DNA of 64,000 nucleotides from Pseudomonadales bacterium (GTDB lineage: Bacteria > Pseudomonadota > Gammaproteobacteria > Pseudomonadales > Halieaceae). Where the stretch lies: the NCBI GenBank assembly GCA_024234675.1, contig JACKNU010000001.1, forward strand, positions 434,001-498,000, read 5' to 3'. Below the pieces are notes generated by a model. It was not told the origin of the DNA. It saw only the letters and a program-made list of their open reading frames with translations, and searched no databases. Positions 22,464 to 31,443 of this stretch are shown in pieces. Position 1 is the stretch's first letter. Every line of letters starts with the position of its first letter. The position numbers were made by a program, and so were the translations under genes.

Positions 22464-24128
22464 ATGTACGTTTACGACGAGTACGACCAGAGAATCGTCG
22501 ACCAGCGGGTAACCCAGTTCAGGGGCCAGACCGAGCGTTTCCTCGCCGGCAAGTTGACCGAGGCGGAGTTCCTGCCGCTGCGGTTGCAAAACGGCCTGTA
22601 CATACAGCGGCTGGCACCCATGCTGCGCATCGCCGTGCCCTACGGCCTGCTCAGCAGCAACAAGCTCAGAAAGCTGGCCCATATCACCCGGGTCTACGAC
22701 AAGGGCTACGCCCATGTCAGCACCCGCCAGAACATACAGCTCAACTGGCCGCGCCTGGAAGAGGTGCCGGATATACTCGCCGACCTGGCCAGCGTGCAGA
22801 TGCACGCCATCCAGACCAGCGGCAACTGCATCCGCAATACCACTACCGACCAGTACGCCGGGGTGGCCACCGATGAACTGGAAGACCCCCGCCCCTATTG
22901 TGAAATTATACGCCAGTGGTCAACCCTGCACCCGGAATTTGCTTTCCTGCCGCGCAAGTTCAAGATTGCCGTGTGCGGAACCACCGAGGACAGGGCCGCG
23001 ATTTACGCCCACGACATCGGCGTGGAACTGGTGGCCAACGCCAGCGGGGAGATCGGCTGCAAGATTCTCGCCGGCGGCGGCCTGGGCCGCACCCCGGTGA
23101 TCGGCGCGGTCATCTGCGAGTGGCTGGACAAGAAGCACCTGTTGACGTATCTCGAGGCCATATTGCGGGTCTACAACCAGAACGGCCGGCGCGACAACAA
23201 GTTCAAGGCCCGTATCAAAATCCTGGTCAAGGCCATGGGGGTCGATGCCTTCCGCGAGGCCGTGGAGCAGGAATGGGCCGCGCTCAAGGATGGGCCCAGC
23301 ACGCTGACGGAGCAGGAGATCGAGCGGGCCAAATCCTTTTTCACCGATCCCCCCTACGTGGCCCTGGACGGCGATGCCGCCGGCGAGTCGCTGCGGCTAC
23401 AGGGCGAGCAGGACCCCATCTTCGGCAACTGGGTCAGGCGCAATACCCTGGAGCACCGGGTGCCCGGCTACCGCATCGTCAACGTCTCCCTGAAGGCCAC
23501 CGGCTTCGCCCCCGGTGATATCACCGACTCCCAACTGGACCTGGTAGCGGAGTTGGCCGACCTGTACTCATTCGGGGAGGTGCGCACCACGCACCAGCAA
23601 AACCTGGTACTGGCGGATGTGCAGGCCGACCAGTTGTACGCACTGTGGCAGCGGCTGCAGGCAGCGGGCCTGGCGACACCCAACCACGGTTATCTCACCG
23701 ATATCATCTGCTGTCCCGGCGGCGATTACTGCTCCCTGGCCAATGCCAAATCCATTCCGGTGGCCGAAGCCATACAGGCCCGCTTCGACGACCTGGACTA
23801 CCTTTACGACCTGGGCCCCATCGAGCTGAATATCAGTGGTTGTATGAACGCCTGCGGGCATCACCACATCGGCCATATCGGCATTCTCGGGGTGGATAAA
23901 AAGGGCCAGGAGTTCTACCAGGTCTGCCTGGGCGGCAGCCAGGCCAAGGATGCCTCCATCGGCAAGATTCTGGGCCCATCCTTCAGCCAGGAGGACATGC
24001 CCGGGATCATCGAGCGCATCCTGCAAACCTACCTGGACCTGCGCGACGAGGAGGAGACTTTCCTGGACACCTACCGCCGCGTCGGTATCGAACCTTTCAA
24101 GGAGCGCGTCTATGCCAAGGCTGATTAA
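22464..24128 (+). CDS. cysI: Sulfite reductase hemoprotein (CysI-type nitrite/sulfite reductase)
   Basis: A 554-residue siroheme/[4Fe-4S] enzyme that reduces sulfite to sulfide for cysteine synthesis. Two symmetric halves are seen, each with an HxSTRQNIQ/THQQN substrate-binding element (GYAHVSTRQNIQLNWP; RTTHQQNLVLADV). Cluster cysteines are in ICCPGGDYCSLANAK and NISGCMNACGHHHIGHIG. The sequence is very close to the Pseudomonas CysI type, which uses no dedicated CysJ flavoprotein. I start at ATG 22464 with AGGA upstream; a TTG directly before it is in frame. It overlaps the DUF934 gene by 17 bp. Confidence 0.96.
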   Translation: MYVYDEYDQRIVDQRVTQFRGQTERFLAGKLTEAEFLPLRLQNGLYIQRLAPMLRIAVPYGLLSSNKLRKLAHITRVYDKGYAHVSTRQNIQLNWPRLEEVPDILADLASVQMHAIQTSGNCIRNTTTDQYAGVATDELEDPRPYCEIIRQWSTLHPEFAFLPRKFKIAVCGTTEDRAAIYAHDIGVELVANASGEIGCKILAGGGLGRTPVIGAVICEWLDKKHLLTYLEAILRVYNQNGRRDNKFKARIKILVKAMGVDAFREAVEQEWAALKDGPSTLTEQEIERAKSFFTDPPYVALDGDAAGESLRLQGEQDPIFGNWVRRNTLEHRVPGYRIVNVSLKATGFAPGDITDSQLDLVAELADLYSFGEVRTTHQQNLVLADVQADQLYALWQRLQAAGLATPNHGYLTDIICCPGGDYCSLANAKSIPVAEAIQARFDDLDYLYDLGPIELNISGCMNACGHHHIGHIGILGVDKKGQEFYQVCLGGSQAKDASIGKILGPSFSQEDMPGIIERILQTYLDLRDEEETFLDTYRRVGIEPFKERVYAKAD

Positions 24129-24573
24129 GCACGGAGCCATCGTCGAGGACGACTGGCTGCCGGCCCAGGAGGACGGCGCCGGCGACGCGCACATCCTCAC
24201 CCTGGAACAGTGGACACAGCGCGCCGACAAGCAGGGGCTGGCGGTACAACTTGAGCCCGGGCAGGCGCCCTCGCCCCTGTTCGATGTCCTGCAGGAGATA
24301 CCCCTGGTCGCAATCAATTTCCCGGTGTTTACCGACGGTCGCGGGTTTTCCTACGGCCGGGAACTGCGCGAGCGCGGCTTTGCCGGCGAACTGCGGGCCT
24401 GCGGGCACATCCTGCCTGACCAGATGACTTACCTGCGCCGTTGCGGCTTCGACGCTTTCCAACTGGCGGACGAAAGCCGGCTGGAGGAAGCCCTGGCGGG
24501 GCTGGCGGATTTCGACGAGTACTACCAGGCCTCCATCGACCAACCCCTGCCACTATTTCGGCGCCGCGGCTGA
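24112..24573 (+). CDS. DUF934 protein, sulfite-reduction accessory
   Basis: A 153-residue DUF934 protein. It begins with ATG inside the last codons of cysI (MPRLIKHGAIVEDDW), so translation is probably coupled. Family features visible are VAINFPVFTDGRGFSYGRELRE split over about residues 65-85, GHILPDQMTYLRRCGFDAF and the acidic tail YYQASIDQPLPLFRRR. Its constant pairing with cysI in proteobacteria suggests a role in sulfite reduction; the biochemical activity is not established. Confidence 0.88.
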   Translation: MPRLIKHGAIVEDDWLPAQEDGAGDAHILTLEQWTQRADKQGLAVQLEPGQAPSPLFDVLQEIPLVAINFPVFTDGRGFSYGRELRERGFAGELRACGHILPDQMTYLRRCGFDAFQLADESRLEEALAGLADFDEYYQASIDQPLPLFRRRG

Positions 24574-24649
24574 ATCGAGGCGCCAACTGCCTTTCTATCC
24601 CGTCGGCGCTTGATTACACTCTAGCGTGGCTTGCAGGGATTGCCCGCGG

Positions 24650-25825
24650 ATGATTGGCAGCAGTATCACCTTTTCCTTTTTCCTGATTTTCAGTGGCGCC
24701 GCCATTGTTGCCACGCTGGCGCTCTACACCCGCCAGCCCCTGATCATCGCCTATATCGCCCTGGGCGCCTGTATAGGCCCCTACGGCCTGTCCCTGGTCA
24801 CCGACCTGGGCCTGCTAACGGGCATCGGCCACGTGGGCATCATCTTCCTGTTGTTCCTGCTGGGCCTGGATATGCATCCCCAGGCATTGTGGTCAACGCT
24901 GCGCAAGTCCACGGTGGTGGCGGTGTTCAGTTCCGCAGTCTTCCTGGGCCTGGGTTTCGCAGTCGCCTACCTGTTCGGCTTCGCCGTGACCGACGCCCTG
25001 ATCACCGGCGCGGCGATGATGTTCTCCTCGACCATTATCGGTATCAAACTGTTGCCCACGACGGTTTTGCATCACCGCCATATCGGCGAACTGATGATAA
25101 GCCTGTTACTGCTGCAGGACCTGCTGGCCATCCTCGTCCTGATGGCGCTGCTCAGTGCCGCCAGCGGTTCCAGCGATGAGATGGCGGCCACCATGGGGAT
25201 CTCGCTGCTGAGCCTGCCGCTGCTGGCCGCCTGTGCCTGGCTGGCTGTGCGCTATGTGCTGCTTCCCCTGATAACCCGCTTCGACCGCTTTCACGAGTAT
25301 ATTTTCCTGCTGGCCCTGGGCTGGTGCCTGGGGCTGGCCGAGTGCGCCAGCGCCCTGGGGCTGTCAGAGGAAATAGGCGCCTTCATAGCCGGTATCACCA
25401 TCGCCACCAGCCCTATTTCCCAGTATATAGCGGTCAACCTGAAACCTCTGCGGGACTTTTTCCTGATCCTGTTTTTCTTCTCTGTGGGGGCGCGCTTTGA
25501 CCTGGGCCTGATAGACCAGGTGCTGGCGCCCGCCCTGGTGCTGGCGCTGCTGGTGCTGGTCTGCAAACCGGTGGTGTATCGCTTCCTGCTCAAGGGGGTC
25601 AGTGAAAAGCGCAGCCTGGCCTGGGACCTGGGTTTTCGGTTGGGCCAGGCCAGCGAGTTCTCGCTGCTTATTGCCTATGTGGCAGTGGCCAACGCGGTGA
25701 TTTCCGAACAGGCCTCCCTGCTGATACAGGCCACCACCATCATCACGCTGCTGGCGTCGTCCTATATCGTAGTGCTGAACTATCCTACCCCGATTGCCAT
25801 TTCAGACCGGCTGCGCAGGGACTAG
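24650..25825 (+). CDS. CPA2-family monovalent cation:proton antiporter (KefB-like membrane domain)
   Basis: A 391-residue integral membrane protein with about 12 hydrophobic helices (Na_H_Exchanger fold). GHVGIIFLLFLLGLDMHP, MMFSSTIIGIKLL, LLLQDLLAILVL and LGLSEEIGAFIAGI match the CPA2/KefB core, including the Asp of the QDxxA motif. There is no C-terminal TrkA-N domain, so it is a stand-alone transporter. I chose the ATG at 24650 (MIGSSITFSFFL) over an in-frame upstream start. It is convergent with etfA; a bidirectional terminator separates them. Confidence 0.87.
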   Translation: MIGSSITFSFFLIFSGAAIVATLALYTRQPLIIAYIALGACIGPYGLSLVTDLGLLTGIGHVGIIFLLFLLGLDMHPQALWSTLRKSTVVAVFSSAVFLGLGFAVAYLFGFAVTDALITGAAMMFSSTIIGIKLLPTTVLHHRHIGELMISLLLLQDLLAILVLMALLSAASGSSDEMAATMGISLLSLPLLAACAWLAVRYVLLPLITRFDRFHEYIFLLALGWCLGLAECASALGLSEEIGAFIAGITIATSPISQYIAVNLKPLRDFFLILFFFSVGARFDLGLIDQVLAPALVLALLVLVCKPVVYRFLLKGVSEKRSLAWDLGFRLGQASEFSLLIAYVAVANAVISEQASLLIQATTIITLLASSYIVVLNYPTPIAISDRLRRD

Positions 25826-25843
25826 CACTTGCCCGGAACGAAA

Positions 25844-25868
25844 AAAAACCGGCTCGATGCCGGTTTTT
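25844..25868. terminator. Bidirectional intrinsic terminator
   Basis: A perfect 10-bp inverted repeat AAAAACCGGC / GCCGGTTTTT with loop TCGAT. T-runs follow the stem on both strands. It sits between the convergent antiporter gene and etfA and would end both transcripts. Confidence 0.9.
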
Positions 25869-25890
25869 CTTGCTGCTGGTCGAGTAGCTA

Positions 25891-26820
25891 CTAGAGCTTC
25901 TCTTCCAGTTCCGGGAGGGCGTTGAACAGATCCGCCACCAGGCCGTAGTCCGCCACCTGGAAAATGGGGGCGTCCTCGTCCTTGTTGATGGCGACGATGA
26001 CCTTGGAGTCCTTCATGCCCGCCAGGTGCTGGATCGCACCGGAGATGCCGACGGCGATGTACAGGTCGGGGGCGACGATCTTGCCAGTCTGGCCGACCTG
26101 CATGTCGTTGGGCACGAACCCGGCATCCACCGCGGCGCGGGATGCGCCGATGGCAGCGCCCAGCTTGTCGGCAATGCCTTCCAGCAGTTTGAAGTTCTCG
26201 CCGTTCTGCATACCGCGACCGCCGGAAATAACCACGCTGGCGGAGGTCAGCTCGGGACGATCGGAAACTGCAACTTCCTCTCCCACGAAGCTGGAAATAC
26301 CGGCGTCATGCACGGCGTCCAGCGCCTCTACCGTTGCGGAGCCACCTTCAGCCGGCGCCGCGTCAAACGCGGTGGTGCGCACAGTGATGACCTTTTTGGC
26401 ATCGCTGCTCTTGACGGTGGCGATGACGTTGCCGGCATAAATGGGTCGCTGGAAGGTATCGGCGGATTCCACCGCGGTGATTTCGGAAATCTGCGCAACG
26501 TCCAGCAGCGCGGCGACACGCGGCATGGTGTTTTTGCAGTTGGTGGTCGCCGGGGCGATGATATTGTCATAGCCAGCACCCACTTCGGCGATCAGCAGGC
26601 TGACATTTTCCGCCAGCTGGTGTTCGTAGGCGGCGTTGTCCGCCACCAGTACCTTGCCCACGCCAGCGACCTTGGCCGCCTCCTCGGCTACCGCGCCGCA
26701 ATTGGCGCCGGCCACGAGAATGTCGATATCCGCACCCAGGGCCTGGGCTGCGGCTACCGCATTGAGGGTGGCAACCTTGAGGCTGCTGTTGTCGTGTTCT
26801 GCAATTACCAGTGTGCTCAT
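25891..26820 (-). CDS. etfA: Electron transfer flavoprotein alpha subunit
   Basis: The 309-residue FAD-binding subunit of ETF, which takes electrons from acyl-CoA and other dehydrogenases. The N-terminal half has the ETF fold (VIAEHDNSSLKVATLNAV). The C-terminal FAD domain carries VVISGGRGMQ, VDAGFVPNDMQVGQTGK, VAPDLYIAVGISGAIQHLAGM and IVAINKDEDAPIFQVADYG. Its ATG shares one base with the etfB stop (TGATG), so the two are co-translated. Confidence 0.96.
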   Translation of the reverse strand: MSTLVIAEHDNSSLKVATLNAVAAAQALGADIDILVAGANCGAVAEEAAKVAGVGKVLVADNAAYEHQLAENVSLLIAEVGAGYDNIIAPATTNCKNTMPRVAALLDVAQISEITAVESADTFQRPIYAGNVIATVKSSDAKKVITVRTTAFDAAPAEGGSATVEALDAVHDAGISSFVGEEVAVSDRPELTSASVVISGGRGMQNGENFKLLEGIADKLGAAIGASRAAVDAGFVPNDMQVGQTGKIVAPDLYIAVGISGAIQHLAGMKDSKVIVAINKDEDAPIFQVADYGLVADLFNALPELEEKL

Positions 26821-27569
26821 CAGATTACCTTCGCCTCGTTCTTCAGTTTGTCGACCAGTTCAGCTACGTCCGCGACCTTGATGCCGGCCTTGCGCTCCGC
26901 GGGAGGCTGGACCTTGACCTGGGTGAGGTGTGAGGTGACGGAGACGCCCAGGTCCTCCGGGGTGTAGACGTCGAGCTGCTTTTTCTTGGCCTTCATGATG
27001 TTCGGCAATGACGCATAGCGCGGCTCGTTGAGGCGCAGGTCGGTGGTCACGATGGCGGGCAGGTTCAGGTTGACGGTCTGCAGACCGCCGTCCACTTCAC
27101 GAGTGACCTTTAACTTGTCGCCGTCAATCGCGACCTCGGAGGCGAAAGTGCCCTGCGGCATATTGGCCAGGGCGCCCAGCATCTGGCCAGTCTGGTTGTT
27201 GTCGCCGTCAATGGACTGCTTGCCGAGGATGACCAGCTGCGGTTGCTCCTTGTCTACCACTGCCTTGAGCAGCTTGGCCACGACCAGCGGTTCCACCACG
27301 CCCTCAGTCTCCACCTGTATGCCGCGATCGGCGCCCAGGGCCAGGGCGGTACGGATCTGCTCCTGGCAGGCTTTGTCGCCGACCGAGACCGCTATCACTT
27401 CCGTGGCCACGCCCGCCTCTTTAAGGCGTACCGCTTCTTCTACGGCAATTTCGCAGAAGGGATTGATGGCCATCTTGACGTTATTCAGGTCGACGGCGCT
27501 GCCATCTGCTTTGGCACGAACCTTGACGTTGTAGTCAACGACGCGCTTTACGGCTACAAGAACCTTCAT
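26820..27569 (-). CDS. etfB: Electron transfer flavoprotein beta subunit
   Basis: The 249-residue beta subunit of ETF, which binds AMP and docks partner dehydrogenases. Visible motifs are MKVLVAVKRVVDYNVKVR, NPFCEIAVEEAVRLKE, LGKQSIDGDNNQTGQMLGAL and the recognition-loop region RYASLPNIMKAKKK. It is first in the etfBA operon and divergent from the ETF-quinone oxidoreductase gene, with a 300-bp intergenic region holding a palindrome. Confidence 0.96.
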   Translation of the reverse strand: MKVLVAVKRVVDYNVKVRAKADGSAVDLNNVKMAINPFCEIAVEEAVRLKEAGVATEVIAVSVGDKACQEQIRTALALGADRGIQVETEGVVEPLVVAKLLKAVVDKEQPQLVILGKQSIDGDNNQTGQMLGALANMPQGTFASEVAIDGDKLKVTREVDGGLQTVNLNLPAIVTTDLRLNEPRYASLPNIMKAKKKQLDVYTPEDLGVSVTSHLTQVKVQPPAERKAGIKVADVAELVDKLKNEAKVI

Positions 27570-27812
27570 GGATTCTCCCTAGTTTCTCAGGTGGGTGGAT
27601 CGAGGCACAGCGCTCGGCAAAGGCTGCGTCAGCATATTTTCGGCCCGGTATCATGCCCACTAACGATGCCGGGGTCAATAGCGGCTGCTCCCCGCCACTG
27701 TCGCCCGCCCCTCACCGGCCGCCGCGCCGAGATGGATGTTTATCCATAAAAATTATATACTTGCGGGCTACCCATTCGTCGTTACGGCAATAGTGTTCGA
27801 CGCTCACACAGG

Positions 27813-27827
27813 CATGCCCGGGGCATG
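27813..27827. promoter_or_regulatory. Palindromic candidate operator in the etf divergent promoter region
   Basis: A perfect 7+1+7 inverted repeat CATGCCC-G-GGGCATG, 42 bp before the ETF-QO start and about 245 bp before etfB. A second smaller inverted repeat, ATGGAT-GTTT-ATCCAT, lies near 27733, beside an AT-rich stretch that could hold promoter elements. A role as regulator site for the divergent fatty-acid-oxidation electron-transfer genes is inference from position and symmetry. Confidence 0.4.
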
Positions 27828-27868
27828 TAGACTGGCATAAGCCCAACCCGCATAAAGAGGACAGGATT

Positions 27869-29521
27869 GTGGAACGAGAATCAATGGAATTTGATGTTGT
27901 GATCATTGGCGCGGGCCCCGCGGGCCTGTCCGCCGCCTGCCGCATCATGCAACTGGCGAAAGAGAAAGAGCAGGAAATCACTGTCTGCGTGGTTGAAAAA
28001 GGTTCCGAGGTGGGCGCCCATACCCTGTCCGGCGCCGTGCTGGAGCCACGCTCCCTGGAAGAATTGTTCCCCAACTGGAAAGAACTCGGCGCCCCGCTAA
28101 ACACCAAGGTCAAAGGCGACAAGTTTTTCTTCTACCTCAGCAAGAGCAGCGCCGTAAAACTGCCCAACTTTTTTATACCCAAGCCCACCCACAACGAGGG
28201 CAATTACATTGTCTCCATGGGCAACGTCTGCCGCTGGTTGGCCGAGCAGGCAGAAAGCCTGGGGGTAGAGGTCTACCCGGGGTTCGCCGCCGCCGAGGTG
28301 CTGTACCACGAAGATGGCCGGGTAAAGGGCGTGGCCACCGGCGATATGGGGGTGAGCGCCAGCGGCGAGCACAAGGACAGCTACATGCCCGGCATGGAAC
28401 TGCATGCCCGCTACACGTTGTTTGCCGAGGGCTGCCGCGGCCACCTGGGCAAGCAACTGATCAGCAAGTTCGCCCTGGATGCGGAGAAGGACCCGCAGCA
28501 CTACGGCATCGGCATCAAGGAAATATGGGAAATCCCGCCAGAAAAGCACGATGAAGGCCTGGTGGTGCACGGACTGGGCTGGCCCCTGAACGAGAGCGGT
28601 ACTGGCGGCGGCGCGTTTCTGTACCATGCGGAAAACAACCAGGTCTACCTGGGGCTGATCGCGGACCTGAACTACAGCAATCCCCACATGAGTCCCTTCC
28701 AGGAGTTCCAGCGCTGGAAGCACCACCCGGAGACCCTGAAATATATAGAGGGCGGTACCCGCATCACTTACGGCGCCCGGGCGATTACCAAGGGCGGACT
28801 GAACTCCCTGCCGCGCATGTACTTCCCCGGCGGGCTGCTGATCGGTTGCGACGCCGGCACGCTCAACAGCGTCAAGATCAAGGGTAACCACACCGCCATG
28901 AAGAGCGGCATGCTGGCGGCGGAAGCCGTGGTCGAGGCCCTGGCCCTGGGCGATGCCGCGCCGGCGGATCTGGTGTCCTACGAGGAAAAGTTCAAGGCCT
29001 CATGGCTCTACGAGGAGTTGTATACCACCCGCAATTTCTCTGGTTTCATGCACAAGTTCGGCATCCTGCTGGGCTCAGCCATGGTCTGGATCGACCAGAA
29101 CATTTTCGGCGGCCGCCTGCCCTTTACCCTGAACGACAGCAAGCCCGACTACGCGGCCATGAAGCCCGCGGCCGAGTGCAAGAAGATCGAATACCCCAAG
29201 CCGGACAACAAGATCAGCTTCGACAGGTTGTCATCGGTATTCCTGTCCAACACCAACCACGAGGAAGACCAACCCTGTCACCTCACCCTGCTGGACCCTG
29301 ACATCCCGCTGCAGCGCAACCTGCCGATTTACGATGAACCTGCGCAGCGTTACTGCCCCGCGGGCGTGTATGAAATCGTCGAGGACGCCCAGGGGCAGCG
29401 TTTCCAGATCAACGCGCAGAACTGTGTTCACTGCAAGACCTGCGACATCAAGGATCCGTCCCAGAATATCGTCTGGGTTACCCCCGAGGGCTTCGGCGGT
29501 CCCAACTACCCCAATATGTAG
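27869..29521 (+). CDS. Electron transfer flavoprotein-ubiquinone oxidoreductase
   Basis: A 550-residue membrane-associated FAD/[4Fe-4S] enzyme that passes electrons from ETF to ubiquinone. The N-terminal FAD motif is DVVIIGAGPAGLSAACR, and CVVEKGSEVGAHTLSGAV, ARAITKGGLNSLPRMYFPG and GCDAGTLNSVKIKGNHTAM follow. The C-terminal ferredoxin-like cluster site uses the cysteine in YCPAGVYE plus NCVHCKTCDIKDP. The end PEGFGGPNYPNM is the family C-terminus. The start is GTG with AAGAGGA upstream (MERESMEFDVV); an ATG five codons later is possible but less like Pseudomonas homologues. Confidence 0.95.
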   Translation: MERESMEFDVVIIGAGPAGLSAACRIMQLAKEKEQEITVCVVEKGSEVGAHTLSGAVLEPRSLEELFPNWKELGAPLNTKVKGDKFFFYLSKSSAVKLPNFFIPKPTHNEGNYIVSMGNVCRWLAEQAESLGVEVYPGFAAAEVLYHEDGRVKGVATGDMGVSASGEHKDSYMPGMELHARYTLFAEGCRGHLGKQLISKFALDAEKDPQHYGIGIKEIWEIPPEKHDEGLVVHGLGWPLNESGTGGGAFLYHAENNQVYLGLIADLNYSNPHMSPFQEFQRWKHHPETLKYIEGGTRITYGARAITKGGLNSLPRMYFPGGLLIGCDAGTLNSVKIKGNHTAMKSGMLAAEAVVEALALGDAAPADLVSYEEKFKASWLYEELYTTRNFSGFMHKFGILLGSAMVWIDQNIFGGRLPFTLNDSKPDYAAMKPAAECKKIEYPKPDNKISFDRLSSVFLSNTNHEEDQPCHLTLLDPDIPLQRNLPIYDEPAQRYCPAGVYEIVEDAQGQRFQINAQNCVHCKTCDIKDPSQNIVWVTPEGFGGPNYPNM

Positions 29522-29544
29522 TTGGGGACCGGCCGCCCACCTAT

Positions 29545-29650
29545 AGGGCCGAATTTATTCGGCCTTGTATCACCTCGACAACGCCATGGTCGAATGAATT
29601 CGACCCTACGGGGATAGAAAAACCCGTGGGGCCGAATTTATTCGGTCCTA
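29545..29650. repeat. Cluster of three REP-like GGCCGAAT palindromes
   Basis: Three 18-bp palindromes lie within about 100 bp: 29547-29564 (GGCCGAAT-TT-ATTCGGCC), 29588-29605 (GGTCGAAT-GA-ATTCGACC) and 29630-29647 (GGCCGAAT-TT-ATTCGGTC). Copies 2 and 3 are flanked by CCTACGGGG-like arms that extend the stems. This is the layout of REP/BIME elements mobilised by REP-associated tyrosine transposases in gammaproteobacteria. They lie between the convergent ETF-QO and DUF1285 genes, where they could also act as transcript ends. Confidence 0.8.
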
Positions 29651-29667
29651 CGGGGTTGGGGGGCGTT

Positions 29668-30219
29668 TTATCGCTGTTTTTCTACGGGGGTTTTTACTGC
29701 CATCTCGAAACGGTAGTCACCGCTGTGCACCACCGCCACCCCGTCGCGCAGTTCGGCGAGGTCTACCAGGCGGTACCATGCAGTTCGCGAGAACAGGGCC
29801 GTCAGGCCGTGCTCCAGCTCGATATAGGGGATCTCCAGGGACGGTTCGAGGGCCAGGGGGTGGCGGGCGTCCACCGGCACCTTTTTGCCGGTGTTGAGGC
29901 TTACCTGTAATTGCCCAGACGAGTCTCCCACTATCTCTACATCCGTCACCAGCAGAGGGTGCAGTTCGACCTGTATACGCCACTTCTCGGCGGGCGTAAC
30001 CAGGTAGAAGTGGCCGTCCGCCTCACGCCGCAGGATACTGGCAAAGAGGCGCACCAGCGTTGCGCGGGTTATCGGGCTGCCCTCGTGGTGCCAGCTGCCA
30101 TCGGCGGCGATGCGGATGTCGATGTCCCCCGACAGGGGCGGATGCCACAGGTGCAGCGGCGGCGACTCGTAATTGCGCCCCCCGGCCTGCTTCTCGATTT
30201 CCTCCAGGGGGTCTTTCAT
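29668..30219 (-). CDS. DUF1285 family protein
   Basis: A 183-residue protein of the DUF1285 family, found widely in proteobacteria without an assigned biochemical role. Visible family elements are PPLHLWHPPLSGDIDIRI, ADGSWHHEGSPITRATLVRL, LRREADGHFYLVTPAEKW and TAWYRLVDLAEL near the C-terminus. There is no signal peptide or TM helix. It lies 15 bp downstream of serA on the same strand and may share its transcript. Confidence 0.85.
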   Translation of the reverse strand: MKDPLEEIEKQAGGRNYESPPLHLWHPPLSGDIDIRIAADGSWHHEGSPITRATLVRLFASILRREADGHFYLVTPAEKWRIQVELHPLLVTDVEIVGDSSGQLQVSLNTGKKVPVDARHPLALEPSLEIPYIELEHGLTALFSRTAWYRLVDLAELRDGVAVVHSGDYRFEMAVKTPVEKQR

Positions 30220-30234
30220 CAGCTCCGCCGCGAG

Positions 30235-31419
30235 CTAGGCGCAGTCGCCAATGAGGCGCACATTGATCACCCCTTTCAGCGCCCGCATCTTCTCGAGCAC
30301 AGCTTCGTTGGCCCCGTTGTCTATGTCGATAAGGTTGTAGGCGATCTCGTCCCGGCTCTTGTTGAGCATATCTATGACGTTGATATTCTCGTCCGCCAGG
30401 ATCGCCAGTACGCTGCCCAGTATCTTGGGTACGTTTTCGTTGCTGACCGAAAGCCGGCAGCCACTTACGCGCTCCAGCTGCAGGCTGGGAAAATTGACCG
30501 AGTTGCGAACATTGCCGTTTTCCAGGAAGTCGCGCAGTTGCTCCGCCGCCATGATGGCGCAATTCTCCTCCGCCTCTTCAGTGCTCGCGCCTATATGGGG
30601 CATGAGAATCACATCGCCGCGCCCGATCAGGGCGGGAGACGGGAAGTCGGCGATATAGCGACGCAATTTGCCATCCTCCAGGGCCTGGATCACGGCGTCC
30701 TCGTCGACGATTTCCTGGCGGGCAAAGTTCAGCAGGCAGCACCCGGGCTGCACGGCACCCAGCAGTTCGGCGTTGACCAGGCCACGGGTCGATTCCAGTA
30801 CGGGCAAGTGCAGGCTGATGTAATCGCTGCGGGCGAACAGGGTGGAGAGGTTTTCGGCCTTGCGCACCTTGCTGGAGAGACGCCAGGCGGCGTCCACAGA
30901 CAGGGCCGGGTCGTAGCCGATTACCTCCATGCCCATGGTCAGGGCCATTTCGGCCACCATGGATCCAATCGCTCCCAGGCCCACTACCCCCAGGGTCTTG
31001 CCTACCAGCTCCCGGCCTTTGAACTGCTTCTTGTGGGCTTCGAGAACGCTGTTGAGTTCGGCCTTGTCCTGCATGGCGGACAGGGTGTCGACATAGCGAA
31101 CACCCTCGATGATGCCCCGCGAGCCGAGCAACAGCGCAGCGGCCACCAGTTCCTTGACGGCGTTGGCATTGGCTCCCGGAGAATTGAAGACCGGAATCCC
31201 GCGGCGTGTGCACTCTGCCACCGGAATGTTGTTAACGCCGGCGCCTGCCCGCGCTATGGCCAGCACCGAGTCGGCGATGTCCTGCGCCTGCAGCTGGTAG
31301 CTGCGCAGCAGGATGGCGTCGGGCTTGGAAAACTCGCTGGCGATCTCATAGCAATCGCGCGGCAGTCGCTCCAGGCCCTTGATGGAGATCTGGTTGAGTG
31401 TCAGTACCTTCCTGGCCAT
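30235..31419 (-). CDS. serA: D-3-phosphoglycerate dehydrogenase
   Basis: A 394-residue NAD-dependent enzyme, first step of serine synthesis. The Rossmann motif is VGLGAIGSMVAEMAL (about residues 146-160). Catalytic elements include NVPVAECTRRGIPVFNSPG-like NIPVAECTRRGIPVFN, NFARQEIVDEDAV and the catalytic His in LMPHIGASTEEAEENC. A C-terminal ACT domain (about 320-394, VPKILGSVLAILADENINV) would give serine feedback control. It is downstream of ppiD by 24 bp. Confidence 0.93.
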   Translation of the reverse strand: MARKVLTLNQISIKGLERLPRDCYEIASEFSKPDAILLRSYQLQAQDIADSVLAIARAGAGVNNIPVAECTRRGIPVFNSPGANANAVKELVAAALLLGSRGIIEGVRYVDTLSAMQDKAELNSVLEAHKKQFKGRELVGKTLGVVGLGAIGSMVAEMALTMGMEVIGYDPALSVDAAWRLSSKVRKAENLSTLFARSDYISLHLPVLESTRGLVNAELLGAVQPGCCLLNFARQEIVDEDAVIQALEDGKLRRYIADFPSPALIGRGDVILMPHIGASTEEAEENCAIMAAEQLRDFLENGNVRNSVNFPSLQLERVSGCRLSVSNENVPKILGSVLAILADENINVIDMLNKSRDEIAYNLIDIDNGANEAVLEKMRALKGVINVRLIGDCA

Positions 31420-31443
31420 GCTTACCTCGATAAACTCAGTGTC

